From contig NZ_CALPCV010000009.1 in assembly GCF_943193095.1 (NCBI RefSeq), positions 18,783-82,782 of the forward strand: a stretch of 64,000 nucleotides of DNA, given 5' to 3'. Numbering within the stretch: position 1 is the stretch's first letter; each line of letters begins with the position of its first letter. Positions 33,981-42,490 of the stretch are shown piece by piece. The DNA is from Parasutterella muris. GTDB lineage: Bacteria; Pseudomonadota; Gammaproteobacteria; Burkholderiales; Burkholderiaceae_F. The translations under genes were made by a program, and so were the position numbers. Below the pieces are notes generated by a model. The model saw only the letters and a list, made by a program, of their open reading frames with translations. It had not been told where the DNA came from and did no database searches.

Positions 33981-34136
33981 CTGTCACTCTGTCAGGAGCC
34001 AGTTTCATTAAGTCTTATTTTCCATAAGGAGAATAAGACTTGCCATTGTTCGTAACGGATCAAGGCCCGCCGTACTCAGTTCCGCTATAGAGAAAACAAA
34101 AGACGTCGACCACATTTCTGCGACCGGCGTCTTTTC
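33981..34136 (+). ncRNA. Candidate small RNA between convergent genes
   Basis: Predicted from context only. The stretch begins at the start site implied by the CRP-type box, holds a perfect 10-bp hairpin AAGTCTTATT / AATAAGACTT (34010-34019 and 34032-34041), contains no credible coding frame and ends in a strong intrinsic terminator at 34102-34136. About 155 nt would be a normal size for a regulatory RNA. Strand and 5' end are inferred. I do not recognise a known RNA family. Confidence 0.35.
34102..34136. terminator. Bidirectional intrinsic terminator
   Basis: GACG...CGTC hairpin with an inner GGTCG/CGACC pairing; TCTTTTCTT follows on the plus strand and CTTTTGTTTTC on the minus strand. It can end the candidate small RNA and also the lipoprotein transcript from the other side. 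Confidence 0.75.
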
Positions 34137-34155
34137 TTATGAATGTCTGTACAGA

Positions 34156-34848
34156 TTACAGGCCTTTTTCTTCCATGGCTTTTACGCCTTCAAAGATCAT
34201 CTGTTTGTAAAAACGACGGACAAACTCTGTATGGAAGTCCATGTTGTTGAAGTACGAGAACGTAAAGCGTTTCGGATCCTGTCCAAGCTCTCTTTCCTTC
34301 GAATCTTCGTGGCCGATAAACATATGATCCGTCTTGGGCACGGCTTCAAACTTCTTGCCGTCCGCAAGCGAAAGATCCATCTTCATTGTCATGTCGTACT
34401 CGTAGACAATCTTCTCAGGATGCTTATCCGGATCCGCTTTTTTAGCTGCGACCGCCGCTTTAGTCTTCTCATCCATAGCGCGAGTCACATCGATCGTCAT
34501 CACGCCCTGTTTTTCCTTATCGTCCTCTTTAACGATCTTAAAGAGGCCTGTTTCCTCTAAGTAGCGTTCTGCGGCGAACCACAAGCCGTACTGTTCACGC
34601 CAGTCGGCGGGACGCTCTTCAAAGGGCTCCGTCACGATAGGACGTCCTTCCCAGAGGTAATTAACGACCAGAGAAACTTTCAGAGGCTCTTCAACTTTTT
34701 TAAACTGATCCGCCTCGATAACCTGAGTCGGCTGTGTGAACCAGCTTTCGCGCGGGTAGTCCTTATGATCGTAAGAAGTACAGGCGCTCAGACCAAGTAC
34801 AGCCGCTGACAGAATGGTAATTCCAAATAATTTGCTTTCTTGTTTCAT
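34156..34848 (-). CDS. Putative lipoprotein of unknown function
   Basis: A 230-residue protein with a type II signal peptide (lipobox LSAC, Cys22). The mature part is charged and soluble-looking, with an acidic and lysine-rich centre; no known domain was recognised. It lies 65 bp downstream of the autotransporter gene on the same strand and may be co-transcribed, which raises the possibility of an assembly or surface role, but this is only context. Confidence 0.8.
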   Translation of the reverse strand: MKQESKLFGITILSAAVLGLSACTSYDHKDYPRESWFTQPTQVIEADQFKKVEEPLKVSLVVNYLWEGRPIVTEPFEERPADWREQYGLWFAAERYLEETGLFKIVKEDDKEKQGVMTIDVTRAMDEKTKAAVAAKKADPDKHPEKIVYEYDMTMKMDLSLADGKKFEAVPKTDHMFIGHEDSKERELGQDPKRFTFSYFNNMDFHTEFVRRFYKQMIFEGVKAMEEKGL

Positions 34849-34913
34849 GATATGGATTCCGTTAGATGTTCCGGGAGAAGGGGGAGAAATCCTCCTCCTT
34901 CGCTTCCCGAAGA

Positions 34914-37637
34914 TCAGAACATGTACTTGATACCGATCTGAGCGGTTTCGTTGTGATATCCGGCTTTACCGGCCTGAACACCCACGGTCGCCCAACCGAG
35001 CGTATTGCGCGTTATATGTCCTTCAAGACCCATGCGGAATTCGCCTAAATTACGGCCGCCGTCCATATAAGTCTTCGCACTGCCCATCTGAACACCGGTC
35101 TTCTTGGTGTTGTGGATCCAGTTTCCTTCGATGAATCCAAGACCCTTGTTCATGTAGTTACCGTGAACTCTGGCGCCAACTCGGATCGCAACATTGTCCT
35201 TGCCAAGCTGTTTGTACTTAGTGTCGGTTGCGTCATAGCCGTCATTGGCTTTGACTCCGTCCCATACCACCTGAACTTCAGGCTGGAAGGTCCAAATCAC
35301 CTTATTGAAATCCTTCGTACCGGATTCGCCGAGAGGAATCGTGTATCCGCTTTCCACCGACCAAACCCAGCCGTGAGACTTGTAATTAAACGTCGAAGTC
35401 GTCTCGCCCCACAGCTTATTATCGTAACGACCGTACAGCAGCCAAGAATCCACATAGAATCCGTCATCCGGGCTGTTGCCTGTATAAAGGGTTCCGTAGA
35501 TACCGACCGCATAGCCGTCGGAACGCGACTTGGCCGAGGCGTATGTTCTGGTATTAGCTCTATGGTAGAGGCCGCCTGCAAAGACGCCGCCAATATACTT
35601 CCAGTCTTCGTTGATTTCGTTGCGAATCAAGTCTGCGCCGATCTGAGTAACTGCAGTGCGGGCATGTGTCCTGCTTTCCCCGCCGCCGGACTTAAAGTGC
35701 GAGTGACTTCCGACCTGACGAACCCAAGCCGCTGCCGGTTTTTCTTTACCGTCAAACGGATCAATGTAGTAGGCCTGACCGAAGCGATCATGCAGGCGCA
35801 TATGCATCTTGGCCCAAGCTTGCGAGTTTGCCATGTAGGCGCCTCCTTCAGGCCGCAGAGTATTGCCTTCGTCATCAGGAGTCGGCGATGTCGGATTATC
35901 CGGCATCTTTGGCAGGTCTGGGTTCTCCGGCGGTACAACAGGTACTTCCGGCTCTTCCGGTGGTTCTATCGGAGTCCAAGGAATAGCAGCATCCCCATCG
36001 GCCTTATTCACAAGGTACCAGTCGTTTCCGTCACCCTGTTCGTTAAGGCGATAGAACTTAACGTGTGTTTCGTTATCCTTTGCAACCACTCCGATCCTTG
36101 TTTGTCCGTCAGGGAAAGCAAGGTCTACGTGTTCGTTCGGATCCTTAACCTCAAAAATCAGAATACCGTTGGTGCCCCCTTCTCCGACCGTCTCGCCTCT
36201 GGACTGTGAAAAAGCTCCGAATTTTCCATCTTCATTGATGAAATAAACTTTTGACTGACCGGAAGCTGTGTCCGCATAAACTACATCGAGATAGGATGAG
36301 TTTTCCGAGCCCGGTTTGCCCCCTAGGAAGCCCTGATAGTACAAAACCGAACCCTCTTTACCAACGTAGTTACCGACCTTGACCTTATTTAGCGACACAT
36401 CCGATCGTGTTGCCTCACGGCCTAAGTTATCTCCGAAAACCTTATGAGACAAGTACACAGAGCCATAGTTTTCAATTCCTCTTATAGCCACTGTGTTGTA
36501 GTGATTCTCCACCGCGGCATTCTCTGCGGCTCTTAAAGCACTTGCCTGGGCTGCTGTATTCTTCTGAATATCAAAATACAAAGAAGAATCCTTATCGACA
36601 TGAGCAACTGCGCTAATCAAAGCTTCCGAAGAAGTGAGAGAAACATTGGAAGCTTTCAGCTCAACTGTGCCATAAAAATTCGGGTTATCAGAATTTATGG
36701 ATGCTTGCTTTCTGTCGATAAATATTAGCTTCGAAGAAGCACTTCCTTTGAGGCTGCCGTCAATAGCATCAACCCATGTTCCATTTCTCTGCTGATCTGT
36801 GTCGGAATTCTGGTTCTTATTCTTGACGGTAAGTTCCCCACCTGTTGAACCCATACTCGCTTGATACTCCTCCGAGTCGCCCTCTTCAAATGAAATCGGT
36901 GCCGCTTGATCAAAGTCAAGCACGGAACCCTCCACGACTCTCAACGCACCTACTGTTTGGGTATGTCCCTGCAGATATACGCTTGAAGGGTTAGTGCCTT
37001 CTGCAGAAGAGCCTATATGAAGAATTGAGGTGTACCTATCTTCCGTCTCACTCATTCCCTGAGTTCCCAAAGCACCGTCAATTCCAAGAACCAGCATCGC
37101 ACCTTCATCGACTACTGTATTTCCTGTATAGGAGTTTGGTTGGGGAGCCTTAGATACGACTTCATAAAGAGCTTGTCCGTTGCCGGAAACGCTCGGCTCA
37201 GTATTTGTTTTGCCAACATCGATATTGTAGATAGTATCCGGACTACCGATAATCACCGTTGAGTTCTTTGCGATAGCGACTCCGCCCGCGCCGGTAAGTT
37301 CTGCTGATAGAGTAAAGAGCTCCTGTTTGGGTTTTGAGGTATCTCCGGATTGGAAATCTTCAACATAAAGCTCGGAATTTTCTAATTTACCATTCAAAAC
37401 CAGAAGCTTCCCGGGAAGAATGTTGACACTCTTAAGCCAGTACTTTATACCAACACCGGCCTCCTCTCCTGGATCTGAAACCTTACCGCTTACGCTTATC
37501 TTTTCGCCAGCTGCGTTTTCATCTTCAAACTCTCCATCGTGCCCATCGAAATGCATGTACTTATAGAAAGCATAAGTTGCGTCAGCAACATGATCTCCGC
37601 CTTGGTTGATTTCAAAACCAGGGACATCAAAAGTCAT
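34914..37637 (-). CDS. Autotransporter, C-terminal part with beta-barrel (separated by in-frame TAG)
   Basis: A 907-codon frame without a signal peptide. It continues in the same frame as the 769-codon frame upstream, separated only by TAG and six sense codons. The first two thirds are beta-helix-like passenger (GNTVVDEGAMLVLGIDGALG is a typical autotransporter signature). A proline-rich linker follows near residue 590-630, and the last 270 residues are an outer-membrane barrel ending IGIKYMF, with the terminal Phe needed for Bam recognition. On its own it could not be exported, so it is functional only if the TAG is read through, suppressed or reversible. The ATG at 37637 has no convincing Shine-Dalgarno sequence. 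Confidence 0.8.
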   Translation of the reverse strand: MTFDVPGFEINQGGDHVADATYAFYKYMHFDGHDGEFEDENAAGEKISVSGKVSDPGEEAGVGIKYWLKSVNILPGKLLVLNGKLENSELYVEDFQSGDTSKPKQELFTLSAELTGAGGVAIAKNSTVIIGSPDTIYNIDVGKTNTEPSVSGNGQALYEVVSKAPQPNSYTGNTVVDEGAMLVLGIDGALGTQGMSETEDRYTSILHIGSSAEGTNPSSVYLQGHTQTVGALRVVEGSVLDFDQAAPISFEEGDSEEYQASMGSTGGELTVKNKNQNSDTDQQRNGTWVDAIDGSLKGSASSKLIFIDRKQASINSDNPNFYGTVELKASNVSLTSSEALISAVAHVDKDSSLYFDIQKNTAAQASALRAAENAAVENHYNTVAIRGIENYGSVYLSHKVFGDNLGREATRSDVSLNKVKVGNYVGKEGSVLYYQGFLGGKPGSENSSYLDVVYADTASGQSKVYFINEDGKFGAFSQSRGETVGEGGTNGILIFEVKDPNEHVDLAFPDGQTRIGVVAKDNETHVKFYRLNEQGDGNDWYLVNKADGDAAIPWTPIEPPEEPEVPVVPPENPDLPKMPDNPTSPTPDDEGNTLRPEGGAYMANSQAWAKMHMRLHDRFGQAYYIDPFDGKEKPAAAWVRQVGSHSHFKSGGGESRTHARTAVTQIGADLIRNEINEDWKYIGGVFAGGLYHRANTRTYASAKSRSDGYAVGIYGTLYTGNSPDDGFYVDSWLLYGRYDNKLWGETTSTFNYKSHGWVWSVESGYTIPLGESGTKDFNKVIWTFQPEVQVVWDGVKANDGYDATDTKYKQLGKDNVAIRVGARVHGNYMNKGLGFIEGNWIHNTKKTGVQMGSAKTYMDGGRNLGEFRMGLEGHITRNTLGWATVGVQAGKAGYHNETAQIGIKYMF

Positions 37638-37655
37638 AAGACTCGCGTCGACAGT

Positions 37656-39965
37656 CTAGTCCCCACCTACACGTGAATCCTTTTGGTAAACAGTGCCATC
37701 TTTGATAATGCCAATAAATGTATTGCCAAAAGCATTAGTATTTTGCTTTTGTTCTGTTCTGAAGTTTGCAATTTCATCAAAAGAAATCCGAACTACAGGC
37801 TCACCGGATTCTCCATCATTGACGCCTAAATATAGTACGAGGCCCTGATAGTGATATCTAAACTGATGCATTAATGCCGGTCTGTGATTGGAATTTTCAG
37901 CCCCAAGACTACTATCCTGTTCTCTGGAAGTATGGTCATACCACATGCCGTCATCATGCGTCAGAAGGGATAATTCGCCGCTCGCGTAACCATGATTAAC
38001 ATTTCCCTCATCGCTAAACAGTTTTACTTTCGTATCAAAGGAAGTTCCATCTCCATTGACAGAATCAGACAAGTTTGCATATGCTCCGACCCAGAAATTG
38101 TGCTGTCCCTTTGTTGCCGTTTGGTCCTGATTTTTTTTATCAGTAGCGGCTAAGCTGGAATGATACCCATTCCTGTTAATGAGGTATGAACCAGCAACCT
38201 GCTGCCCTACATGGATGCTCCCAGACTCGTTACCGTTTAAATGAACAGTCGCTTTTTCAAGCGGATCTTCACGATTCAGCACTACTTGCTCTCTTGTAGA
38301 GCTTTGAGCTTGAGGGTAATAATCCTTAAAGACTTCGTATGACTCTTTGTTATCCAAACGACTTGTATCTAAGTATTGGCCAAAGGAGATATATCGGACA
38401 TAAGCCGAATCTGCTGCAACCTCTCCGGCAATGTATGCGATACCGCGTCTTCGGTTAACGGCGTAGATCTCGCGTTCATCGATACGATTATATCGATTAT
38501 CCTTGTCGTTCTCGTCCGGCTTCGTTGTCGCTGTAGCAGTTCCGTATATCGAAGAGCCAGATGCTAGCGTTGTATCTTTAAGTGAAACTAGGTTAGAGTG
38601 CAGGTCTCTGGGTTGACCTCCCGTAATTTTCATCTGATCCTGGAACTCAAGACCACCGATGACATTACCGTTAATTATCGAATCTTCTGCAGCAACAATG
38701 TTGTTCATTGCGACACCAGTAGACCAAGCTCCATAGATACTAAAGCCAACGTCTTGGTCTTGTGCAGATTCGTTGTACCACGACGACCAATCATTCTCAT
38801 CGGGAGCGAGATGGTATCCGATATAACTATTTTTTATTGAAACGATATTATTATTCGCAATAGCAGAAACTTTTTTTGGATCTCCTCCTTCCTCCTGCGG
38901 ATAATACAAAACCGTTTCTCCACTGTTGCTTACATATCCAGTAGCTCCGTTAACTACTTCTTTATACTTAGAAGCACCATAGTCATAATTCATTCTGTAG
39001 TAGTAAAGTCCGCGTCCTCCAACAAGGCCGAGCTTTCGCGCCCCGTCCATTCCGGCTACTACCACGGTATTCTCTAAGGTTACCTTGTTATTATTCGCTT
39101 CATAGCCTTCTGCACCGAAAATTCCTTTTGTGATGACAATACCAAAGGAATCAGGGTTTACTACCTCACCAGCATCTTTGTCAGCCCCGTCAGAAATGAA
39201 ACGTACTATATTGACTACGTTACCATTTGTTTCGAAGCCCGCATGAACAACTCCGTTGTCTCCCGACACCCCATCCAATTGAGAAGAACGCCCTCCGAAG
39301 ATTAGCTTTGCATATAACTTCGAGCCATCTTCCATTTGGACAGTTACTTTATTATTATTAGCAGTTGCGCCGCTATCACTTGTCTGGTCATAGCCGCCCA
39401 AATCATTACGCGAGCCGAAAAGTTTTGCTAAAAACGTTGCACCTTCCTTAACTGTAAGAGTAAGTTTATTCCCATTGGTCGTCTCGGAATACGGAAAATT
39501 ACCAGGAGTCTCCGTCAAACCATATGGATTGCCTCCGAAATAAGTTTTTAAGCCGCCTGAAATCCAGATGGTTTTTTGATTATAAGTATTAGATACATCC
39601 TTAAATTCTCCAGCAGTTTTCTGAAAATCCAATGTGTTGTTGACTGTTATGGAAAGATCGCTCGGGCCGTTAGCTTCTCCAGTACCCCAAAGCCATGTAA
39701 ATGCATTGTCAAGGGGATCCTTGGCAGCGTCCGCAACCTTAGGAATATAATGAACGTCCCCAGTAACTTTAACTTCAAATCCGGCAGCCTCCAATGCTTC
39801 AAGAGTAAGCGGCCAGTCATTGTCGGCCAAAGCTTGCCCTCCAATAAGATTACAGGCAAGAATCACGGAAAGAGACAGAGCCCTAACGGAACAAATCGAG
39901 TGATTTGAATGATGAAAGAGATGAGGAGACGAGTGGCTTCTCATCAGATGCGTTTTAATTCTCAT
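37656..39965 (-). CDS. Autotransporter, N-terminal passenger part (ends at in-frame TAG)
   Basis: A 769-codon frame. The N-terminus has a long extended signal peptide (positively charged and His/Ser-rich, then hydrophobic, cleavage expected after GGQALA). The passenger is made of irregular beta-helix repeats recognisable by NNxV units such as ANNNKVTVQ, ANNNKVTLEN and ANNNIVSIKN, each followed by a stretch about one secreted-protein rung. It lacks a barrel and stops at TAG (37658-37656). With the downstream frame it would form a single protein of about 1680 residues. Adhesion or biofilm function is the usual role of such proteins. Confidence 0.8.
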   Translation of the reverse strand: MRIKTHLMRSHSSPHLFHHSNHSICSVRALSLSVILACNLIGGQALADNDWPLTLEALEAAGFEVKVTGDVHYIPKVADAAKDPLDNAFTWLWGTGEANGPSDLSITVNNTLDFQKTAGEFKDVSNTYNQKTIWISGGLKTYFGGNPYGLTETPGNFPYSETTNGNKLTLTVKEGATFLAKLFGSRNDLGGYDQTSDSGATANNNKVTVQMEDGSKLYAKLIFGGRSSQLDGVSGDNGVVHAGFETNGNVVNIVRFISDGADKDAGEVVNPDSFGIVITKGIFGAEGYEANNNKVTLENTVVVAGMDGARKLGLVGGRGLYYYRMNYDYGASKYKEVVNGATGYVSNSGETVLYYPQEEGGDPKKVSAIANNNIVSIKNSYIGYHLAPDENDWSSWYNESAQDQDVGFSIYGAWSTGVAMNNIVAAEDSIINGNVIGGLEFQDQMKITGGQPRDLHSNLVSLKDTTLASGSSIYGTATATTKPDENDKDNRYNRIDEREIYAVNRRRGIAYIAGEVAADSAYVRYISFGQYLDTSRLDNKESYEVFKDYYPQAQSSTREQVVLNREDPLEKATVHLNGNESGSIHVGQQVAGSYLINRNGYHSSLAATDKKNQDQTATKGQHNFWVGAYANLSDSVNGDGTSFDTKVKLFSDEGNVNHGYASGELSLLTHDDGMWYDHTSREQDSSLGAENSNHRPALMHQFRYHYQGLVLYLGVNDGESGEPVVRISFDEIANFRTEQKQNTNAFGNTFIGIIKDGTVYQKDSRVGGD

Positions 39966-40748
39966 TTTTCGCCTCAGGAACTATTAAATAGATTGACCTT
40001 TGCTGCCTCTTCACAGCAAATACGAAGCTCGCTGACGGTATGAATACTTGAGAATTAAATTCACTCTATCTCACGTGTTCCAGATAAATATTCAGGATTA
40101 TCTGGAGTATTCAATAAAGACAATTAGTCCTTTAAAAAGGTTCCTTTACTAAACGCAGATCGTATTCAACCGCCGACGCTCGCTCGTTGGTATCAAAATT
40201 TATGTTTAGACAATATCGACTTTGATTAAATACGGGGGGGGTATAAAAGCGACGTTGGTCTCGTCCTTCTAAGCACGAAGAGCTGGTTCTATGTAACCGC
40301 AACACGCTCAATACACGAGTGGAATATTGCATTTTCTTACCTCAGGTTTTGTATTATTTATGTTTCCGATTTTATATCAGACGAAGCTCAATGCAACTTA
40401 GATAAAGGATGAATACCAAAAGAAAAAATTAAGTATCACGCTTTTTAGCTATCATAATTTCGTTCAATTTATATTTAACACCAACACAGCAGGATAGCTA
40501 AAACTTAATGTATAAAATCATATCTAATTGAATTAGACTAACTTATTCTGACAATAGTAGAAAATGCCATAGCTCACAGAGTTGCAAGTTCAATTTAATT
40601 TATATTTTCAGCGTTAAATACTATTTAAGTTTCAGACGATTTGTCCTTTCATTTCATGATAAAAATGCGGGACAATCCTAAGTGAAAACAATATTAGTTT
40701 TTCCACTAATGGAATCCTACGGGCAACGCACTGACTTTCACGGTGAAA
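39966..40748. other. Long leader/intergenic region upstream of the autotransporter
   Basis: No credible gene in about 780 bp. It contains a G8 tract (40234-40241) about 270 bp before the autotransporter start, and an inverted repeat CCAGATAA / TTATCTGG (40080-40087 and 40098-40105) about 115-140 bp before it. The G8 tract could slip in replication and alter promoter spacing. A 66-codon minus-strand frame at 40132-40332 runs through the tract and is not convincing. Confidence 0.4.
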
Positions 40749-41678
40749 TTAACTGCCGTTACCACGCTTGTACTTATATAAACTCGGATGTTTCGAAGGA
40801 ATCGCTAAAACCACAACCGTCGCTAAAATCAAAACGCCTCCGATCAGCTCCCAGATGTTCACTGTCAAACCGAGAAACAGAACACCCAAGACCGTTGCTG
40901 AAACCGGATCCAGCGTCTCCATCATTCCCGCAACATCCGAAGGAATCAGCTCGGCAGCCGCCTGAAACAGCCAAAAGGCCGCAATCGTCCCAAAAATCAC
41001 AATAAAGGCGTAAGCCAATACCGCACCAAGCGACCAATTAAGCGATTCATTCCAAAAATGATTGAAGAGTGTTACAGCGACACCAGTCAGCAAAAGCGCC
41101 CAGCTCGTTGCTGTGCCCGACCCAACCTGCTTGATCAGCTTCTGCGGAAGGATGACATACAGCGCCCCGGTAAGCCCGGAACCGAGTCCCATTATCAGCC
41201 CCATCATCGAAACATTCAGACTCTTTAATGAGCCGCCCGTGACGATCAGAAAAACACCGATGACGGCAGCCGCACCGCAGAGAATCTCTTTAAGAGAAAG
41301 TCTCTGGTGCTGAAACACCACCATAAAAAGCATCACCCAAAGCGGAACCGTAGCCGTCAGGACTCCTGCGACAGCCGCGTTGCTGTACTGAATACACACA
41401 AAGTAAGTGAGCTGCGTCCCGATAATCGTCGCGGTATAAATTAAAAGCTGTACAAAAGAAGAACCGCTGCGGAACGGCGCAAACACTTTGCTTTTGTTTA
41501 AAAAGAGCTCCAGCCCGACAAAAAGAGACCCCGCTAAAAGCATGCGGATAGAAATCAAATCCAGCGGCACAAATCCGCATTTTTGAAGCAGATATTGTCC
41601 TGCTGAACCCATCGCTCCCCAAAATATGGCAGCAAGTGCCGCCATCCCCATTCCGAGAAGCTGCTTATTCATACTCAA
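40749..41678 (-). CDS. EamA/DMT-family permease downstream of narJ
   Basis: A 309-residue membrane protein with ten predicted segments in two EamA repeats (LAAIFWGAMGSAGQYLL; GLGSGLTGALYVILPQKL), paralogous to the permease at 990. It starts 6 bp after the narJ stop on the same strand, so narJ and this gene should be one operon. Nothing in the protein explains a link to nitrate respiration; possible roles include export of a metabolite. Confidence 0.9.
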   Translation of the reverse strand: MSMNKQLLGMGMAALAAIFWGAMGSAGQYLLQKCGFVPLDLISIRMLLAGSLFVGLELFLNKSKVFAPFRSGSSFVQLLIYTATIIGTQLTYFVCIQYSNAAVAGVLTATVPLWVMLFMVVFQHQRLSLKEILCGAAAVIGVFLIVTGGSLKSLNVSMMGLIMGLGSGLTGALYVILPQKLIKQVGSGTATSWALLLTGVAVTLFNHFWNESLNWSLGAVLAYAFIVIFGTIAAFWLFQAAAELIPSDVAGMMETLDPVSATVLGVLFLGLTVNIWELIGGVLILATVVVLAIPSKHPSLYKYKRGNGS

Positions 41679-41684
41679 TCTCTG

Positions 41685-42317
41685 TTACTTCCTAAAATGT
41701 ACGCCCTGCTGAACCGGGTCAGCTGATGATCCAAACTTAACCGGCTGATCAAAAGATTCGGCTTCCAGACTCGGCAGAAGATCTTCTCGCGTCATCTCAG
41801 CACTGTCTGGTTCCTCACCTGCTAACGAAAGCAGTGCACCGGTCACCGCCTCCCACGGAGATTCCTCTCTCTGCAGCTGCTGATCAATTTTGACAATGTG
41901 CTTTGCTGCGCTCTTTAAATAAACCATCGCTTCCTCAGAACTGAGTCCCGACAGAAACTCTAAAAGCATCGGAAGAAAGTCCGGCATCTCATTGCTCGAA
42001 ACCTCTAAACCATGATCCGAGTAGAGCCGCCTTAGATTCAGCATTGCCGCACCGCGATCGCGTGAATCTCCGTGCATGTGCTCAAAAAGATTCAGACTCG
42101 CCCGCTTGCCGATATCAAACGTTGCGACATACTGTTTCTGAAGATCCGAGAGCGGAACCTCTTGCATGCTGCGCATCAGCACTGATAACACTGTCTTCCA
42201 TTTTTCAGAAATAAGAGATGAGCGCTCAATGTAGTTTTGAATCTCTCCCAAGCTTTCTATGAGATTCGCATCCGGATACAGCAGAAGGCACCCAAGGGCT
42301 TTTAATTCAGGAGTCAT
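41685..42317 (-). CDS. narJ: Nitrate reductase chaperone NarJ
   Basis: Cytosolic chaperone of the NarJ/TorD/DmsD group that binds the NarG N-terminus and helps insert molybdenum cofactor and iron-sulfur clusters. The diagnostic motif YVATFDIGKRASLNLFEH is followed by MHGDSRDRGAAM. Length is 210 residues, normal for the family. Remarkably the gene is not between narH and narI, where it usually sits; it is divergent from narK across 173 bp and followed by a DMT permease gene. Confidence 0.93.
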   Translation of the reverse strand: MTPELKALGCLLLYPDANLIESLGEIQNYIERSSLISEKWKTVLSVLMRSMQEVPLSDLQKQYVATFDIGKRASLNLFEHMHGDSRDRGAAMLNLRRLYSDHGLEVSSNEMPDFLPMLLEFLSGLSSEEAMVYLKSAAKHIVKIDQQLQREESPWEAVTGALLSLAGEEPDSAEMTREDLLPSLEAESFDQPVKFGSSADPVQQGVHFRK

Positions 42318-42490
42318 GTTTTTTCTGTCCTATTTAATTGAGTCGATCCTATCTAAAAACCTACGGGTATATCCGCAAAATCTGCTCAAATTGATACAAC
42401 AATAAGTTACAAAGGACGACCCGCTTTTAAAATTCTAAGAGTAATCCCGAATAAAACATCCGGGAACAGAATATTTGATAAGGAAATAAT

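Noticed and set aside
35112..36209. 365-codon plus-strand frame inside the autotransporter barrel gene
   Set aside because: Antisense shadow; the opposite strand encodes a clear barrel domain with terminal Phe.
40132..40332. 66-codon frame crossing the G8 tract
   Set aside because: No ribosome site and no similarity; the composition is that of the AT-rich leader.
40682..41005. 107-codon plus-strand frame at the end of the DMT permease gene
   Set aside because: Most of it is antisense to the permease and is rich in Ser/Pro/Lys as expected for a shadow.
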